Notes: generated from the sequence alone by a model not told the origin. Shown: positions 1 through 9,035, counted from the stretch's first letter. The stretch: DNA of 64,000 bases from Streptomyces sp. NBC_01210 (GCF_036010325.1 NZ_CP108549.1:6696001-6760000); one strand, 5' to 3'. Numbers and translations: made by a program.

Positions 1-126
1 GACTCGGGCGAGTCCCTCGAGGGATGGACAAAGCCCTGCCGGTCGGACACCGTGCAGGGGAACGCGACACAGGTTCCGCCGGCCCTGTTGCACGCCGGGC
101 CTACTCAAGACACGCAGGAGCAAGTG
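1..126. other. Leader region upstream of frr, no gene seen
   Basis: No coding frame with a start and stop can be supported here. The first 14 bases form a small inverted repeat (GACTC and GAGTC arms), which could be the end of a structure belonging to the gene before the window. In related genomes pyrH precedes frr, but its 3' end is not recognisable in these bases. Confidence 0.4.
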
Positions 127-684
127 GTGATCGAAGAGACCCTCCTCGAGGCCGAGGAGAAGATGGAGAAGGCCGTCCTGGTCGCCAAGGATGACTTCGC
201 CGCGATCCGCACCGGACGTGCGCACCCGGCGATGTTCAACAAGATCGTGGCGGACTACTACGGTGCGCTGACCCCGATCAACCAGCTGGCCTCGTTCTCG
301 GTTCCCGAGGCGCGCATGGCCGTGGTGACCCCGTTCGACAAGACCGCACTGCGCAATATCGAGCAGGCGATCCGCGACTCCGACCTCGGCGTCAACCCGA
401 GCAACGACGGCAATATCATCCGGGTGGTGTTCCCCGAGCTCACTCAGGACCGCCGCAAGGAGTACATCAAGGTCGCCAAGACCAAGGCCGAGGACTCCAA
501 GATCTCGATCCGCTCCGTCCGCCGCAAGGCAAAGGAGACGATCGACAAGCTGATCAAGGACGGCGAGGTCGGCGAGGACGAGGGCCGCCGCGCGGAGAAG
601 GAGCTCGACGACACCACCGCGAAGTACGTCGCGCAGGTGGACGAGCTGCTCAAGCACAAGGAAGCCGAGCTGCTCGAGGTCTGA
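127..684 (+). CDS. frr: Ribosome recycling factor
   Basis: Encodes ribosome recycling factor, which with EF-G splits post-termination ribosomes in the cytoplasm. From the GTG at 127 the product is 185 residues, the usual family length, and begins with the typical [15 protein letters not shown] helix. The conserved regions [40 protein letters not shown] and [10 protein letters not shown] are all present. The frame stays open upstream to 52, but that extension is not RRF-like, and an adjacent GTG at 124 would add only one residue. The stop overlaps the cdsA start (TGATG), which implies translational coupling. Confidence 0.97.
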   Translation: MIEETLLEAEEKMEKAVLVAKDDFAAIRTGRAHPAMFNKIVADYYGALTPINQLASFSVPEARMAVVTPFDKTALRNIEQAIRDSDLGVNPSNDGNIIRVVFPELTQDRRKEYIKVAKTKAEDSKISIRSVRRKAKETIDKLIKDGEVGEDEGRRAEKELDDTTAKYVAQVDELLKHKEAELLEV

Positions 685-1796
685 TGAACGACTCTTCCTG
701 GGGGGCCCCGCCGAGAGCCGGTTACTGGGGGCCGCCCGACCAGGGGCCTGCCCCGGCGGGTCCCGCATACGATGAGCATGACGCACAGCAGACTCGGCCC
801 ATGCCCATCGTGCCGGACTTTCCCGACGCAGGTAGAGACGCCGATGACCCTGACGACGGCGACGACCGCAACGACCGCGACCGGGGGGCCGCTCGGCTGA
901 GTGGTCCCCTGTCCCGCGACGAGATGCCGCAGGAGCCCATGCCCACCCCGCCGCCGGCGGCACCCGAGCCGCCGCAGAAGAAGCGGGCCGGCCGTGATCT
1001 ACGGGCGGCCATAGGGGTAGGCGTCGGCCTCGGCGCGGTGATCGTCGCGTCGCTCTTCATCGTCAAGGCCGTGTTCGTCGGCGTGATAGCGGTCGCCGTC
1101 GTGGTCGGGCTCTGGGAACTGACGTCCCGGCTCGAGGAGCGCAAGCAGATCAAGGCACCGCTGGTGCCCCTCGCGGTCGGCGGCGCGGCGATGGTTGTGG
1201 CCGGCTATGTGCGCGGTGCGGAGGGCGCATGGGTCGCCATGGCGCTCACGGCGCTCGCGGTGCTGGTCTGGCGGATGACCGAACCGCCCGAGGGTTATCT
1301 GAAAGACGTCACGGCGGGCGTCTTCGCCGCGTTCTATGTGCCTTTCCTGGCGACGTTCGTCGCGATGATGCTCACCGCGGACGACGGGCCGCAGCGGGTA
1401 CTCACCTTCCTGGTGCTGACGGTGGTCAGCGACACGGGTGCGTACGCCGTCGGCTGGCGCTTCGGCAAGCACAAGCTCGCGCCGCGCATCAGCCCCGGGA
1501 AGACTCGCGAAGGCCTGCTCGGCGCGGTGGCGTTCGCGATGGCGGCGGGCGCGCTGCTCATGGAGTTCGTGATCGACAACGGCACCTGGTGGCAGGGGTT
1601 GCTGCTAGGCTTCGCGGTCGCGGCCAGCGCCACGCTGGGTGACCTGGGCGAGTCGATGATCAAGCGAGACCTGGGCATCAAGGACATGGGTACGCTGCTG
1701 CCGGGCCACGGCGGCATCATGGACCGGCTCGACTCGCTGCTGCCGACGGCTCCGGTCGTCTGGCTACTGATGGTGATCTTCGTAGGTGGCGGCTGA
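684..1796 (+). CDS. cdsA: Phosphatidate cytidylyltransferase
   Basis: CDP-diacylglycerol synthase, an integral membrane enzyme that converts phosphatidate and CTP to CDP-diacylglycerol for phospholipid synthesis. The 370-residue product has a polar Pro/Asp/Arg-rich N-terminal tail of about 110 residues, absent from enterobacterial enzymes and typical of actinomycetes, followed by several membrane helices. The CDS signature lies near the C-terminus, about residues 322-352 (SMIKRDLGIKDMG, then LLPGHGGIMDRLDS). The start ATG overlaps the frr stop. Confidence 0.95.
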   Translation: MNDSSWGAPPRAGYWGPPDQGPAPAGPAYDEHDAQQTRPMPIVPDFPDAGRDADDPDDGDDRNDRDRGAARLSGPLSRDEMPQEPMPTPPPAAPEPPQKKRAGRDLRAAIGVGVGLGAVIVASLFIVKAVFVGVIAVAVVVGLWELTSRLEERKQIKAPLVPLAVGGAAMVVAGYVRGAEGAWVAMALTALAVLVWRMTEPPEGYLKDVTAGVFAAFYVPFLATFVAMMLTADDGPQRVLTFLVLTVVSDTGAYAVGWRFGKHKLAPRISPGKTREGLLGAVAFAMAAGALLMEFVIDNGTWWQGLLLGFAVAASATLGDLGESMIKRDLGIKDMGTLLPGHGGIMDRLDSLLPTAPVVWLLMVIFVGGG

Positions 1797-2054
1797 CCTG
1801 CGCGTTCGTATGTGAGGCGTTGATGAGGGGTTCGTTGTCCACAGGGCGGCGGGCCCCTCTTCTTCCTGTGGCTGGGGCGGGCGGCCGTACCGGCTTACCC
1901 AGGCTAGAGCCAGGCCCTCCAGGACAAGGAACAGCACGCGGTCCTGGGACTCGGCGGAAGTGCGGAGTCCCAGGGCTCGCTTCTTCAACGGCACTAGCTC
2001 GGCCATGTGCAGAGTGTGGGCGATCGCATCGGCCGCAGCGGGACCGCGGCCCAT
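1764..2054 (-). pseudogene. Small unrecognised ORF, probably truncated
   Basis: A 96-codon frame on the minus strand. Its first ~70 codons have strongly GC-rich third positions, including a hydrophobic stretch (VLFLVLEGLALAWV). The last ~25 codons lose that bias and run 33 bases into the 3' end of cdsA on the other strand. That fits a real gene whose 3' part was lost when this spacer was rearranged. I do not recognise the family; a shorter start exists at 2006. It could also be spurious. Confidence 0.25.
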
Positions 2055-2094
2055 CGGCGCGACTGTTGCGGACGCCGGCCGGTGCGACCCCTCC

Positions 2095-2577
2095 CTATCC
2101 GGCGCGGGTGATCGTGAACATGTAGCAGCCCCAGGCGACGTTGCGGCTGTGGATCTGCACCACGTCAGGCTCCGCGAGCAGCTCAGCGATGGCTCCCTCT
2201 GGATCCTGGCCGTCGTGCACTCTGGTCGCGTCGTGGATCCAGCCGCGAGCATCGTATGCCCGCAGCACCTGAGGACGTCCGCGCCAGTCCGGCGGATAGC
2301 TGTTGACGTCGGCGGGTCCCGCGCAGGGGGCAGCGTGTGCGAGCACGGCGCCGACCTCACGGTAGGGGCTGGCCGGGAGCGGCGGCTGGTAACCGAAGAG
2401 CAGCAGGTCTTCGCCGGACTCGGCGTTGCCCAGACAGCAGCGGAGAGGATCGCCGCCCTCGGCGGTGATGCGCTCCACACGATTCCCGAAGGCGTCGACT
2501 CCACTGGCGCGCACCCTGTCCAGCACCTCAGCGGGCAGAGCACGGACGCGGAAGGCGACTGTCGATGTCGTAGTCAT
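2095..2577 (-). CDS. DUF1203 family protein
   Basis: A 160-residue soluble protein with the DUF1203 pattern: FRVRALPAEVLDRVR at the N-terminus, a central DLLLFGYQPP segment, ADVNSYPPDWRGRPQVLRAYDARGWI, and a C-terminal VVQIHSRNVAWGCYMFTITRAG. No biochemical function is established for the family. The ATG at 2577 is chosen because family similarity begins there; a longer frame starts at 2601. It lies in the variable spacer between cdsA and rlmN. Confidence 0.8.
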   Translation of the reverse strand: MTTTSTVAFRVRALPAEVLDRVRASGVDAFGNRVERITAEGGDPLRCCLGNAESGEDLLLFGYQPPLPASPYREVGAVLAHAAPCAGPADVNSYPPDWRGRPQVLRAYDARGWIHDATRVHDGQDPEGAIAELLAEPDVVQIHSRNVAWGCYMFTITRAG

Positions 2578-2944
2578 GCACCAAGACTCTCGACTCGGCA
2601 TTGATCGCGCTGGCGGATATCAGACGTCACGTTCAAAGCAGGACGCGCAACCCCGCCCAAGAGAGCAAAGTTTGCCTGACGCGGCACTAGCTGATGAATG
2701 GCGTTCCGGATGCTCGCGCGCCTTCTTCACTCGCCTGCAGGCCGGGGCGATCGGCGTCATCGACAAGTTCGGTCGGCAGCAGGAACGTCATGGCGAGCGT
2801 CGAGCCGGGGGCGACGGCGTTGCTGCAGTCACCCCGGCGGGACGGTGAACGGCCGTGCAGGCCAAGCGCCTTCACGGTTGCGCTGTCGGCTGACTGCGGT
2901 AATGGGCGGTGCGGGCGTGGCTTGTAGGGCTGCGGATCAGAAGG
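2578..2944. other. Gene-poor spacer
   Basis: This stretch upstream of the DUF1203 gene has no frame I can support. Short open frames exist on both strands (for example 2687-2875, minus) but match nothing I know and lack a convincing ribosome-binding site. Together with the neighbouring short and broken frames it looks like eroded inserted DNA. Confidence 0.35.
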
Positions 2945-3061
2945 TCACCACGCAGCACGCCGCGGATCGCCCCCTGCCGAAGCAGAGGTCAGCCACTTGA
3001 ACTCGCCCTTGTCGGCGAACGCCTTGAACAACTCCCCAACAAGAAGGAGGGTCCGCTTCAT
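2945..3061 (-). CDS. 38-residue ORF coupled to the preceding gene
   Basis: The predicted peptide begins MKRTLLLVGELFKAFADKGE and ends in a short Gly/Arg tail. Its ATG (3061-3059) overlaps the TGA of the upstream 82-residue ORF as ATGA, giving a third overlapping member in the DUF6233 cassette. An AAGAAGGAGGG-type motif on the other strand is unrelated. Function unknown. The abrupt end may mean a longer gene was truncated here. Confidence 0.35.
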   Translation of the reverse strand: MKRTLLLVGELFKAFADKGEFKWLTSASAGGDPRRAAW

Positions 3062-3306
3062 GGCCAGTCGGCGTTGTACTCGTGTGGTCGGCCGCCCTGC
3101 CACTCCACCCATCGCGGATCGTCCAGCGCATCCCAGGCGTCGGGCAGGCCCGCGCGGCGCAGGAACTCGACCAGGTCGGCGTCGCTGTGGGCGAGGCCCG
3201 CGATCCGGGCGCGGATCGTCACCCGGCGGCCGCCCGCGCCGGCCACACGGTGTACGACGATCGGCGCACTGCTCATGCCTTCGGGCCGAGACGGTTCGCG
3301 GTTCAC
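3058..3306 (-). CDS. Small conserved-type hypothetical protein
   Basis: An 82-residue product (72 if translation starts at the ATG at 3276). It contains VVHRVAGAGGRRVTIRARIAGLAHSD and ends with a charged tail (WVEWQGGRPHEYNADWP). The GTG start at 3306 overlaps the TGA of the DUF6233 gene (GTGA), so coupled translation is likely and the longer start is preferred. No function is known to me; small partners of DUF6233 proteins of this kind occur in Streptomyces accessory regions. Confidence 0.55.
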   Translation of the reverse strand: MNREPSRPEGMSSAPIVVHRVAGAGGRRVTIRARIAGLAHSDADLVEFLRRAGLPDAWDALDDPRWVEWQGGRPHEYNADWP

Positions 3307-3644
3307 AGCACACCGAGGTCTGTGTCAGGTCGGCAGTACGGACACGCTGTGATGCCGTCTTCTGTAAGCGCGCGGAGTGCCTGCTCCCGGGTCAGCTGCT
3401 TCGTGGGTTTGCCGGCCATGTGGCAGTCGCTCGTGTGGACCGCGTCCGGGCTGGGTTTGCCGCCTGCTCGCAGCATCGACAGCTTCCACTCCGGCTCGGG
3501 CGGCGGCAGCGTGCGTGCCGTACGCGCGGCGGCTGCCTCCTGGCGCTCCAGCTCCGCGATGGATTGGTCAGTGCGGCGCAGCTGCCATACGAGCCACTGG
3601 CGGACGCTGCGCAGGCGCTCCAGGCGAGGCACTTCTTCGGACAC
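3303..3644 (-). CDS. DUF6233 family protein
   Basis: A 113-residue protein with the DUF6233 layout. An N-terminal amphipathic helix (RLERLRSVRQWLVWQLRRTDQSIAELE) is followed by a PPPEPEWKL linker, a conserved HTSDCHMAG motif and a C-terminal CPYCRPDTDLG motif. The three cysteines and a histidine could bind metal. The GTG at 3644 fits the family N-terminus (SEEVPRLERL). It heads a minus-strand cassette of overlapping genes (DUF6233, 82-aa ORF, 38-aa ORF). DUF6233 genes are typical of Streptomyces plasmid-like and accessory DNA; their function is unknown. Confidence 0.7.
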   Translation of the reverse strand: MSEEVPRLERLRSVRQWLVWQLRRTDQSIAELERQEAAAARTARTLPPPEPEWKLSMLRAGGKPSPDAVHTSDCHMAGKPTKQLTREQALRALTEDGITACPYCRPDTDLGVL

Positions 3645-3902
3645 GTGTTCGAGTCTAGGTCCCCGGGCTCCGGATCGACAGCGGCCACAGCGGGGGAGAG
3701 GTACGCCATGCCGTCGTCGGCGACCCCAGCGGTATCGCTCGCGTTCCCCATTGGCGTGCTGGCCAGCCAGAACGCGCTCCGACCCGGACCGTCTGCGGGC
3801 CGTCCGAGGGTGCCCGGCAGTGACCGGCAACGACCGTAAATGCCCACCCCGGGCGTCAACGGCCGCAGGTCATGAGATTTGGTCTGCGACACTGATAGGA
3901 CC

Positions 3903-5009
3903 ATGCCCAAGCCCGGAGAACTCACTTTTGTCGCGCCCCGCGGAGCCAAGAAGCCCCCGCGGCATCTCGCCGACCTCACGCCCGCCGAGCGCAAGGACGC
4001 CGTCGCCGCGATCGGCGAGAAGCCGTTCCGCGCCAAGCAGCTCTCGCAGCACTACTTCGCGCGGTACGCCCACGACCCGGCCCAGTGGACCGACATCCCC
4101 GCCGCCGCGCGCGAAAAGCTCGCCTCGGAGCTGCTGCCCGACCTGATGTCCGTCGTACGGCATATCTCGTGCGACGACGACACCACCCGCAAGACCCTGT
4201 GGCGGCTGCACGACGGCACGCTCGTCGAGTCCGTGCTGATGCGCTACCCGGACCGGGTGACGATGTGTATCTCGTCGCAGGCCGGCTGCGGGATGAACTG
4301 CCCCTTCTGTGCGACCGGTCAGGCCGGTCTCGACAGGAATCTGTCGACCGCCGAGATCGTGCACCAGATCGTCGACGGCATGCGCGCGCTGCGCGACGGC
4401 GAGGTGCCGGGCGGACCGGCGCGGCTGTCCAACATCGTCTTCATGGGGATGGGGGAGCCGCTCGCCAACTACAAGCGGGTCGTCGGCTCCATCCGCCGGC
4501 TCACCGACCCCGAGCCGGACGGCCTCGGTCTCTCCCAGCGCGGGATCACCGTCTCCACCGTCGGCCTGGTGCCCGCGATGCATCGCTTCGCCGACGAGGG
4601 CTTCAAGTGCCGTCTCGCCGTCTCGCTGCACGCGCCGGACGACGAACTGCGCGACACACTGGTCCCGGTCAATACGCGCTGGAAGGTCCGGGAGGTGCTG
4701 GACGCCGCCTGGGAGTACGCCGAGAAGTCGGGCCGCCGGATCTCCATCGAGTACGCGCTCATCCGCGATATCAACGACCAGGCGTGGCGGGGTGATCTGC
4801 TGGGCCGGCTGCTCAAGGGCAAGCGGGTCCATGTCAATCTGATCCCGCTGAACCCGACGCCGGGATCGAAGTGGACGGCTTCGCGGCCCGAGGACGAGAA
4901 GGCCTTTGTGGAGGCCATCGCGGCGCATGGGGTGCCGGTCACCGTCCGGGACACCCGTGGCCAGGAGATCGACGGAGCGTGCGGACAGCTGGCCGCTTCG
5001 GAGCGTTAG
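3903..5009 (+). CDS. rlmN: Dual-specificity 23S rRNA/tRNA adenine C2-methyltransferase
   Basis: Radical SAM enzyme that methylates A2503 of 23S rRNA and A37 of some tRNAs. From the ATG at 3903 it is 368 residues. The CxxxCxxC cluster motif is at C129, C133 and C136 (CGMNCPFC), followed by [25 protein letters not shown] and the C-terminal [12 protein letters not shown], holding the second essential cysteine, are present. An in-frame GTG at 3879 would add eight residues without family similarity. It marks the return to conserved core order after the variable spacer. Confidence 0.96.
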   Translation: MPKPGELTFVAPRGAKKPPRHLADLTPAERKDAVAAIGEKPFRAKQLSQHYFARYAHDPAQWTDIPAAAREKLASELLPDLMSVVRHISCDDDTTRKTLWRLHDGTLVESVLMRYPDRVTMCISSQAGCGMNCPFCATGQAGLDRNLSTAEIVHQIVDGMRALRDGEVPGGPARLSNIVFMGMGEPLANYKRVVGSIRRLTDPEPDGLGLSQRGITVSTVGLVPAMHRFADEGFKCRLAVSLHAPDDELRDTLVPVNTRWKVREVLDAAWEYAEKSGRRISIEYALIRDINDQAWRGDLLGRLLKGKRVHVNLIPLNPTPGSKWTASRPEDEKAFVEAIAAHGVPVTVRDTRGQEIDGACGQLAASER

Positions 5010-5046
5010 CGCCCGTGTAACCTGGCTTGAAACATCTACATATTCC

Positions 5047-5155
5047 GACAGGGGAGCGCCACAGCGCTGAGAGTGCGACGTCGGGCTTGGTAAATCAAGC
5101 CCAGTGGTCGCAGACCCTCTGAACCTTGCCCAGGTCATTCTGGGTAGGAAGTTCG
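5047..5155 (+). ncRNA. TPP riboswitch (THI element)
   Basis: Contains the canonical thi-box parts in order: GGGGAGC near 5051, GCTGAGAGTGCG at about 5065-5076, a variable arm (GGGCTTGG paired with CCAGT-type bases), CAGACCCTCTGAACCT at 5111-5126, and CAGGTCATTCTGGGTAGGAAG at 5131-5151. It ends about 100 bases before the GTG of the thiamine-type ABC gene. Known TPP riboswitches repress such operons when thiamine pyrophosphate binds; in high-GC bacteria this often acts on translation. Confidence 0.95.
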
Positions 5156-5251
5156 GTCATTACTCACAAGCTGTTGCGCCCTGCCCGGATTCCTTTCGAG
5201 GGAGCCGGGCAGGGCCGCGTCTCTTCCTGGTCAACTCCAGGAGGAATTTCA

Positions 5252-6349
5252 GTGAGCACCACCAAGAAGATCACGGTCACCGCGCTGGCCGCGGCGCTCG
5301 GTGTCACCACGCTCGCGGCCTGCGGCGGCGAGTCGAAGGACTCGTCGGCCTCGGACGGCGGCTCGAAGCCGAAGACCGTGACGCTCGTCAGCCACGACTC
5401 GTTCGCCGCCTCCGCCTCCGTGCTGAAGGAGTTCACCAAGGAGACCGGCTACACGGTCAAGGTGCTCAAGAGCGGCGACGCGGGCGCGGCACTCAACAAG
5501 GAGATCCTCACCAAGGGCTCCCCGCAGGGCGACGTCTTCTTCGGCGTCGACAACACCCTGCTCTCGCGTGCTCTCGACAACGGCCTGTTCACGCCGTACG
5601 AGGCAAAGGGCCTGGGCCAGGTGAACGACGAGGCGCAGCTGGACAAGGACAAGCACCGGGTCACGCCCGTCGACACCGGCGACATCTGCGTCAACTACGA
5701 CAAGAAGTACTTCGCCGACAAGAAGCTGGCGCCGCCGCAGTCCTTCGACGACCTGGCCAAGCCCGCGTACAAGAACCTCCTGGTGACGGAGAACGTCGCG
5801 ACCTCCTCGCCCGGCCTCGGCTTCCTCCTCGGCTCGGTCGGCAAGTACGGCGAGGACGGCTGGCAGGACTACTGGAAGAAGCTGAAGGAGAACGGCGTCA
5901 AGGTCGTCGACGGCTGGGAGCAGGCGTACAACGAGGAGTTCTCCGGCTCCGCGGGCGGTAAGAAGGCCAAGGCCGACCGGCCGCTCGTCGTGTCGTACGC
6001 CTCCAGTCCGCCGGCCGAGGTGCTCTTCTCCAAGCCGCAGCCGACCGAGGCGCCCACCGGGGTCGCGACCGGAACCTGCTTCCGCCAGACCGAGTTCGCG
6101 GGCCTGCTCAAGGGCGCGAAGAACGAGGCGGGCGGCAAGGCCCTGCTGGACTTCCTGGTCTCCAGGAAGTTCCAGGAGGACATGCCGCTGAACATGTTCG
6201 TCAACCCGGTGATCAAGGACGCGAAGCTGCCCGAGGTGTTCACCAAGTTCGGCGCGGTGGCCGTCAAGCCCCAGACCGTCGCTCCCGACACGATTGCCAA
6301 GAACCGTGAGCAGTGGGTCCAGTCATGGTCCTCGCTCGTACTGAAGTAA
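5252..6349 (+). CDS. thiB: Thiamine ABC transporter substrate-binding lipoprotein
   Basis: A 365-residue extracytoplasmic solute-binding lipoprotein with a signal peptide and the lipobox LAAC near residue 25, then a Ser/Asp-rich linker. The body resembles ThiB (LVSHDSFAASASVLKEFTKETGYTVKV, GDVFFGVDNTLLSRALD, DTGDICVNYDKKYF, VVSYASSPPAEV). The GTG at 5252 follows AGGAGGAATTTC. The TPP riboswitch upstream supports thiamine or a precursor as the ligand. The coding region overlaps the permease start by about 25 bases. Confidence 0.92.
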   Translation: MSTTKKITVTALAAALGVTTLAACGGESKDSSASDGGSKPKTVTLVSHDSFAASASVLKEFTKETGYTVKVLKSGDAGAALNKEILTKGSPQGDVFFGVDNTLLSRALDNGLFTPYEAKGLGQVNDEAQLDKDKHRVTPVDTGDICVNYDKKYFADKKLAPPQSFDDLAKPAYKNLLVTENVATSSPGLGFLLGSVGKYGEDGWQDYWKKLKENGVKVVDGWEQAYNEEFSGSAGGKKAKADRPLVVSYASSPPAEVLFSKPQPTEAPTGVATGTCFRQTEFAGLLKGAKNEAGGKALLDFLVSRKFQEDMPLNMFVNPVIKDAKLPEVFTKFGAVAVKPQTVAPDTIAKNREQWVQSWSSLVLK

Positions 6350-8004
6350 CGAAGTCCGTCCGCGGGAGTGCGGCGCGGCTCGGGCTGATGGCCGGGCCCG
6401 CCGTGTTCTTCGCGGTCTTCTTCGCCTATCCGGTCGTCGCGATCGTCGGCCGGGGCCTCGAGATCGACGGGGTCTGGCAGTTCGGGCGGATCGGTGAGGT
6501 GCTGAGCCGCCCCGACATCCTGCGGGTGCTGTGGTTCACCACGTGGCAGGCGCTCGCCTCCACAGCGCTCACACTGCTGATAGCCCTGCCCGGTGCGTAT
6601 GTCTTCGCCCGTTTCGACTTTCCCGGAAAGCGACTGCTGCGGGCGGTGGTCACCGTTCCGTTCGTGCTGCCGACCGTCGTCGTCGGGACGGCGTTCCTGG
6701 CGTTGCTCGGGCGCGGCGGGCTGCTCGACGAGTTGTGGGGCGTGCGACTGGACACCACGGTGTGGGCGATTCTGCTCGCGCACGTCTTCTTCAACTACGC
6801 GGTGGTCGTACGGACCGTGGGCGGTCTGTGGTCGCAGCTCGACCCGCGCCAGGAGGAGGCGGCCCGGGTGCTGGGCGCCGGGCGGTTCGCCGCCTGGCGG
6901 AGGGTGACGCTGCCGGCCCTCGGCCCCGCCGTGGCCGCCGGCGCGCTGATGGTCTTCCTCTTCACCTTCACCTCCTTCGGTGTCGTACAGATCCTCGGCG
7001 GACCGACGTTCTCCACGGTCGAGGTGGAGATTTATCGACAAACGGCTCAGCTGCTGGATCTGTCCACGGCAGCCGTGCTGACGCTGGTGCAGTTCGCCGC
7101 GGTGGGCGCGGTCCTCGCCGTACACGCGTGGACGATACGGCGGCGGGAGACCGCGCTGAAACTGGTGGACCCGGCACAGACCGCGCGGCGACCGCGCGGC
7201 CCCGGACAGTGGGCGCTGCTCGGCGGGGTGCTGGCCACGATTCTGCTGCTGGTCCTGGCGCCGCTCGCGGTGCTGGTCGAGCGTTCCCTCGACGGGCCCG
7301 GCGGCTACGGCTTCGACCACTACCGGGCGCTGACCGCGATGGACGCGAGCGGGGGAGCCTTCCTCGTACCGCCGATCGACGCGGTGTGGAACTCCCTGCG
7401 GTACGCCCTGGTCGCGACCGCCATCGCGCTGGTCGTCGGCGGTCTCGCGGCGGCGGCGCTGACCCGGAAGGCCGGCCGGCTGCTGCGCGGCTTCGACGCG
7501 CTGCTCATGCTGCCGCTCGGCGTCTCCGCCGTGACCGTCGGCTTCGGCTTCCTCATCACCCTCGACAAGCCGCCGCTTGATCTGCGGGCGTCCTGGATTC
7601 TGGTGCCGCTCGCGCAGGCCCTGGTCGGCGTCCCCTTCGTCGTACGGATGATGCTGCCGGTCCTGCGAGCGGTGGACGGGCGGCTGCGCGAGGCGGCGGC
7701 GGTGCTGGGCGCCTCGCCGCTGCGGGTGTGGCGGGAGGTCGATCTGCCGCTGGTGCGGCGGGCGCTGCTCATTGCCGCAGGATTCGCCTTCGCCATCTCG
7801 CTCGGCGAGTTCGGCGCGACGGTCTTCATCGCCAGGCCCGACAATCCGACGCTGCCGGTGGCCGTGGCGCGGCTCCTCGGCCGGCCCGGCGAGCTCAACT
7901 ACGGGCAGGCGATGGCGCTGAGCACCATCTTGATGGTGGTGTGTGCGGTGGCGCTGCTGGTGCTCGAACGAATCCGTACCGACCGATCGTCCGGGGAGTT
8001 CTGA
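6325..8004 (+). CDS. thiP: Thiamine-type ABC transporter permease (fused double permease)
   Basis: A 559-residue membrane protein made of two homologous permease halves with about twelve hydrophobic segments in total. Each half has an EAA-type loop: EEAARVLGAGRFAAWRRVTLPALGP around residue 180 and REAAAVLGASPLRVWREVDLPLVRR around residue 455. That is the ThiP/iron-permease architecture. The ATG at 6325 overlaps the end of thiB; an in-frame GTG at 6313 is possible. Its stop overlaps the ATPase start (TGATG). Confidence 0.9.
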   Translation: MVLARTEVTKSVRGSAARLGLMAGPAVFFAVFFAYPVVAIVGRGLEIDGVWQFGRIGEVLSRPDILRVLWFTTWQALASTALTLLIALPGAYVFARFDFPGKRLLRAVVTVPFVLPTVVVGTAFLALLGRGGLLDELWGVRLDTTVWAILLAHVFFNYAVVVRTVGGLWSQLDPRQEEAARVLGAGRFAAWRRVTLPALGPAVAAGALMVFLFTFTSFGVVQILGGPTFSTVEVEIYRQTAQLLDLSTAAVLTLVQFAAVGAVLAVHAWTIRRRETALKLVDPAQTARRPRGPGQWALLGGVLATILLLVLAPLAVLVERSLDGPGGYGFDHYRALTAMDASGGAFLVPPIDAVWNSLRYALVATAIALVVGGLAAAALTRKAGRLLRGFDALLMLPLGVSAVTVGFGFLITLDKPPLDLRASWILVPLAQALVGVPFVVRMMLPVLRAVDGRLREAAAVLGASPLRVWREVDLPLVRRALLIAAGFAFAISLGEFGATVFIARPDNPTLPVAVARLLGRPGELNYGQAMALSTILMVVCAVALLVLERIRTDRSSGEF

Positions 8005-9035
8005 TGACTTTGCTGCGACTGGAGGACGTGACCGTACGGTTCGGCGCGCGCGCGGCTCTCGACGCGGTGGATCTCGAGGTCGCCGAGCACGAGATCGTCT
8101 GTGTGCTGGGGCCGAGCGGCAGTGGAAAGTCCACGCTGCTGAGGATCGTCGCCGGACTGCAAGCAGCCGACGGCGGGCGGGTGTTGCTGTCCGGCGCGGA
8201 CCAGGCCGGCGTTCCGGTGCACCGGCGCGGGGTGGGCCTGATGTTCCAGGACCATCAGCTCTTCCCGCAGCGCGACGTCGGCGGCAATGTCGCCTTCGGG
8301 TTGCGGATGCACGGCACAGGACGGGACGAACAGGCCCGCCGGGTCGGCGAGTTGCTGGACCTGGTCGGGCTGCCGGCGGCGCAGCGGCGGGCCGTGGCCT
8401 CGCTGTCCGGCGGCGAGCAGCAGCGGGTGGCGCTCGCCAGGGCGCTGGCGCCGCAGCCCCGGCTGCTGATGCTGGACGAGCCGCTCGGCCAGCTGGACCG
8501 AGGGCTGCGGGAGCGGCTGGTCGTCGAACTGCGAGGGCTGTTCGGGCGGTTGGGTACGACGGTGCTCGCCGTCACTCATGACCAGGGCGAGGCCTTCGCG
8601 CTCGCCGACCGTGTCGTCGTCATGCGGGACGGCAGGATTGCCCAGGCGGGCACGCCGCTCGAAGTCTGGCAGCGGCCCGCGTCCGAGTTTGTCGCGCGCT
8701 TCCTCGGCTTCGACAACGTCGTCGCGGCGACGGTGAGCGGCGCGGCCGCGGACACCCCGTGGGGCAAGGTGCCGGTGCCGGAGGACGCGCCGCAGGGCGC
8801 CCGTCAGGTGCTGGTGCGACCGGCGGGAGTCCGACTTGTCCCGCCGGCAGAGGGGCTGCGCTGCACGGTGGAGGCGCGTACGTTCCGGGGCAGCCACGTC
8901 GCCGTACAGCTGCGACCCGACGACGGACCGCCGCTGGAGGCGGAGTGCTCCTTGCTGGATGCGCCGGAGGTGGGGGCGACGGTGGGAGTCGTCTTCGCCG
9001 CCGAGGACGTGGTGGTGCTGGCCCCGGCCGGCTGA
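8004..9035 (+). CDS. thiQ: Thiamine-type ABC transporter ATPase
   Basis: A 343-residue ABC ATPase energising the ThiBP system. It has Walker A GPSGSGKS (residues 36-43), a Q-loop in MFQDHQLFPQ, the intact signature LSGGEQQRVALARAL, Walker B RLLMLDEPLGQLD, and the H-loop TVLAVTHDQ. A C-terminal regulatory extension (from about residue 235) resembles the TOBE region of importers. It is the last gene of the riboswitch-controlled operon. Confidence 0.9.
   Translation: MTLLRLEDVTVRFGARAALDAVDLEVAEHEIVCVLGPSGSGKSTLLRIVAGLQAADGGRVLLSGADQAGVPVHRRGVGLMFQDHQLFPQRDVGGNVAFGLRMHGTGRDEQARRVGELLDLVGLPAAQRRAVASLSGGEQQRVALARALAPQPRLLMLDEPLGQLDRGLRERLVVELRGLFGRLGTTVLAVTHDQGEAFALADRVVVMRDGRIAQAGTPLEVWQRPASEFVARFLGFDNVVAATVSGAAADTPWGKVPVPEDAPQGARQVLVRPAGVRLVPPAEGLRCTVEARTFRGSHVAVQLRPDDGPPLEAECSLLDAPEVGATVGVVFAAEDVVVLAPAG

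Noticed and set aside
2997..4146. Long plus-strand frames of 280 and 354 codons across the DUF6233 region and into rlmN
   Set aside because: They run antisense to DUF6233 and the 82-aa ORF and out of frame with rlmN. Their translations are Arg/Pro-rich shadow sequence without motifs.
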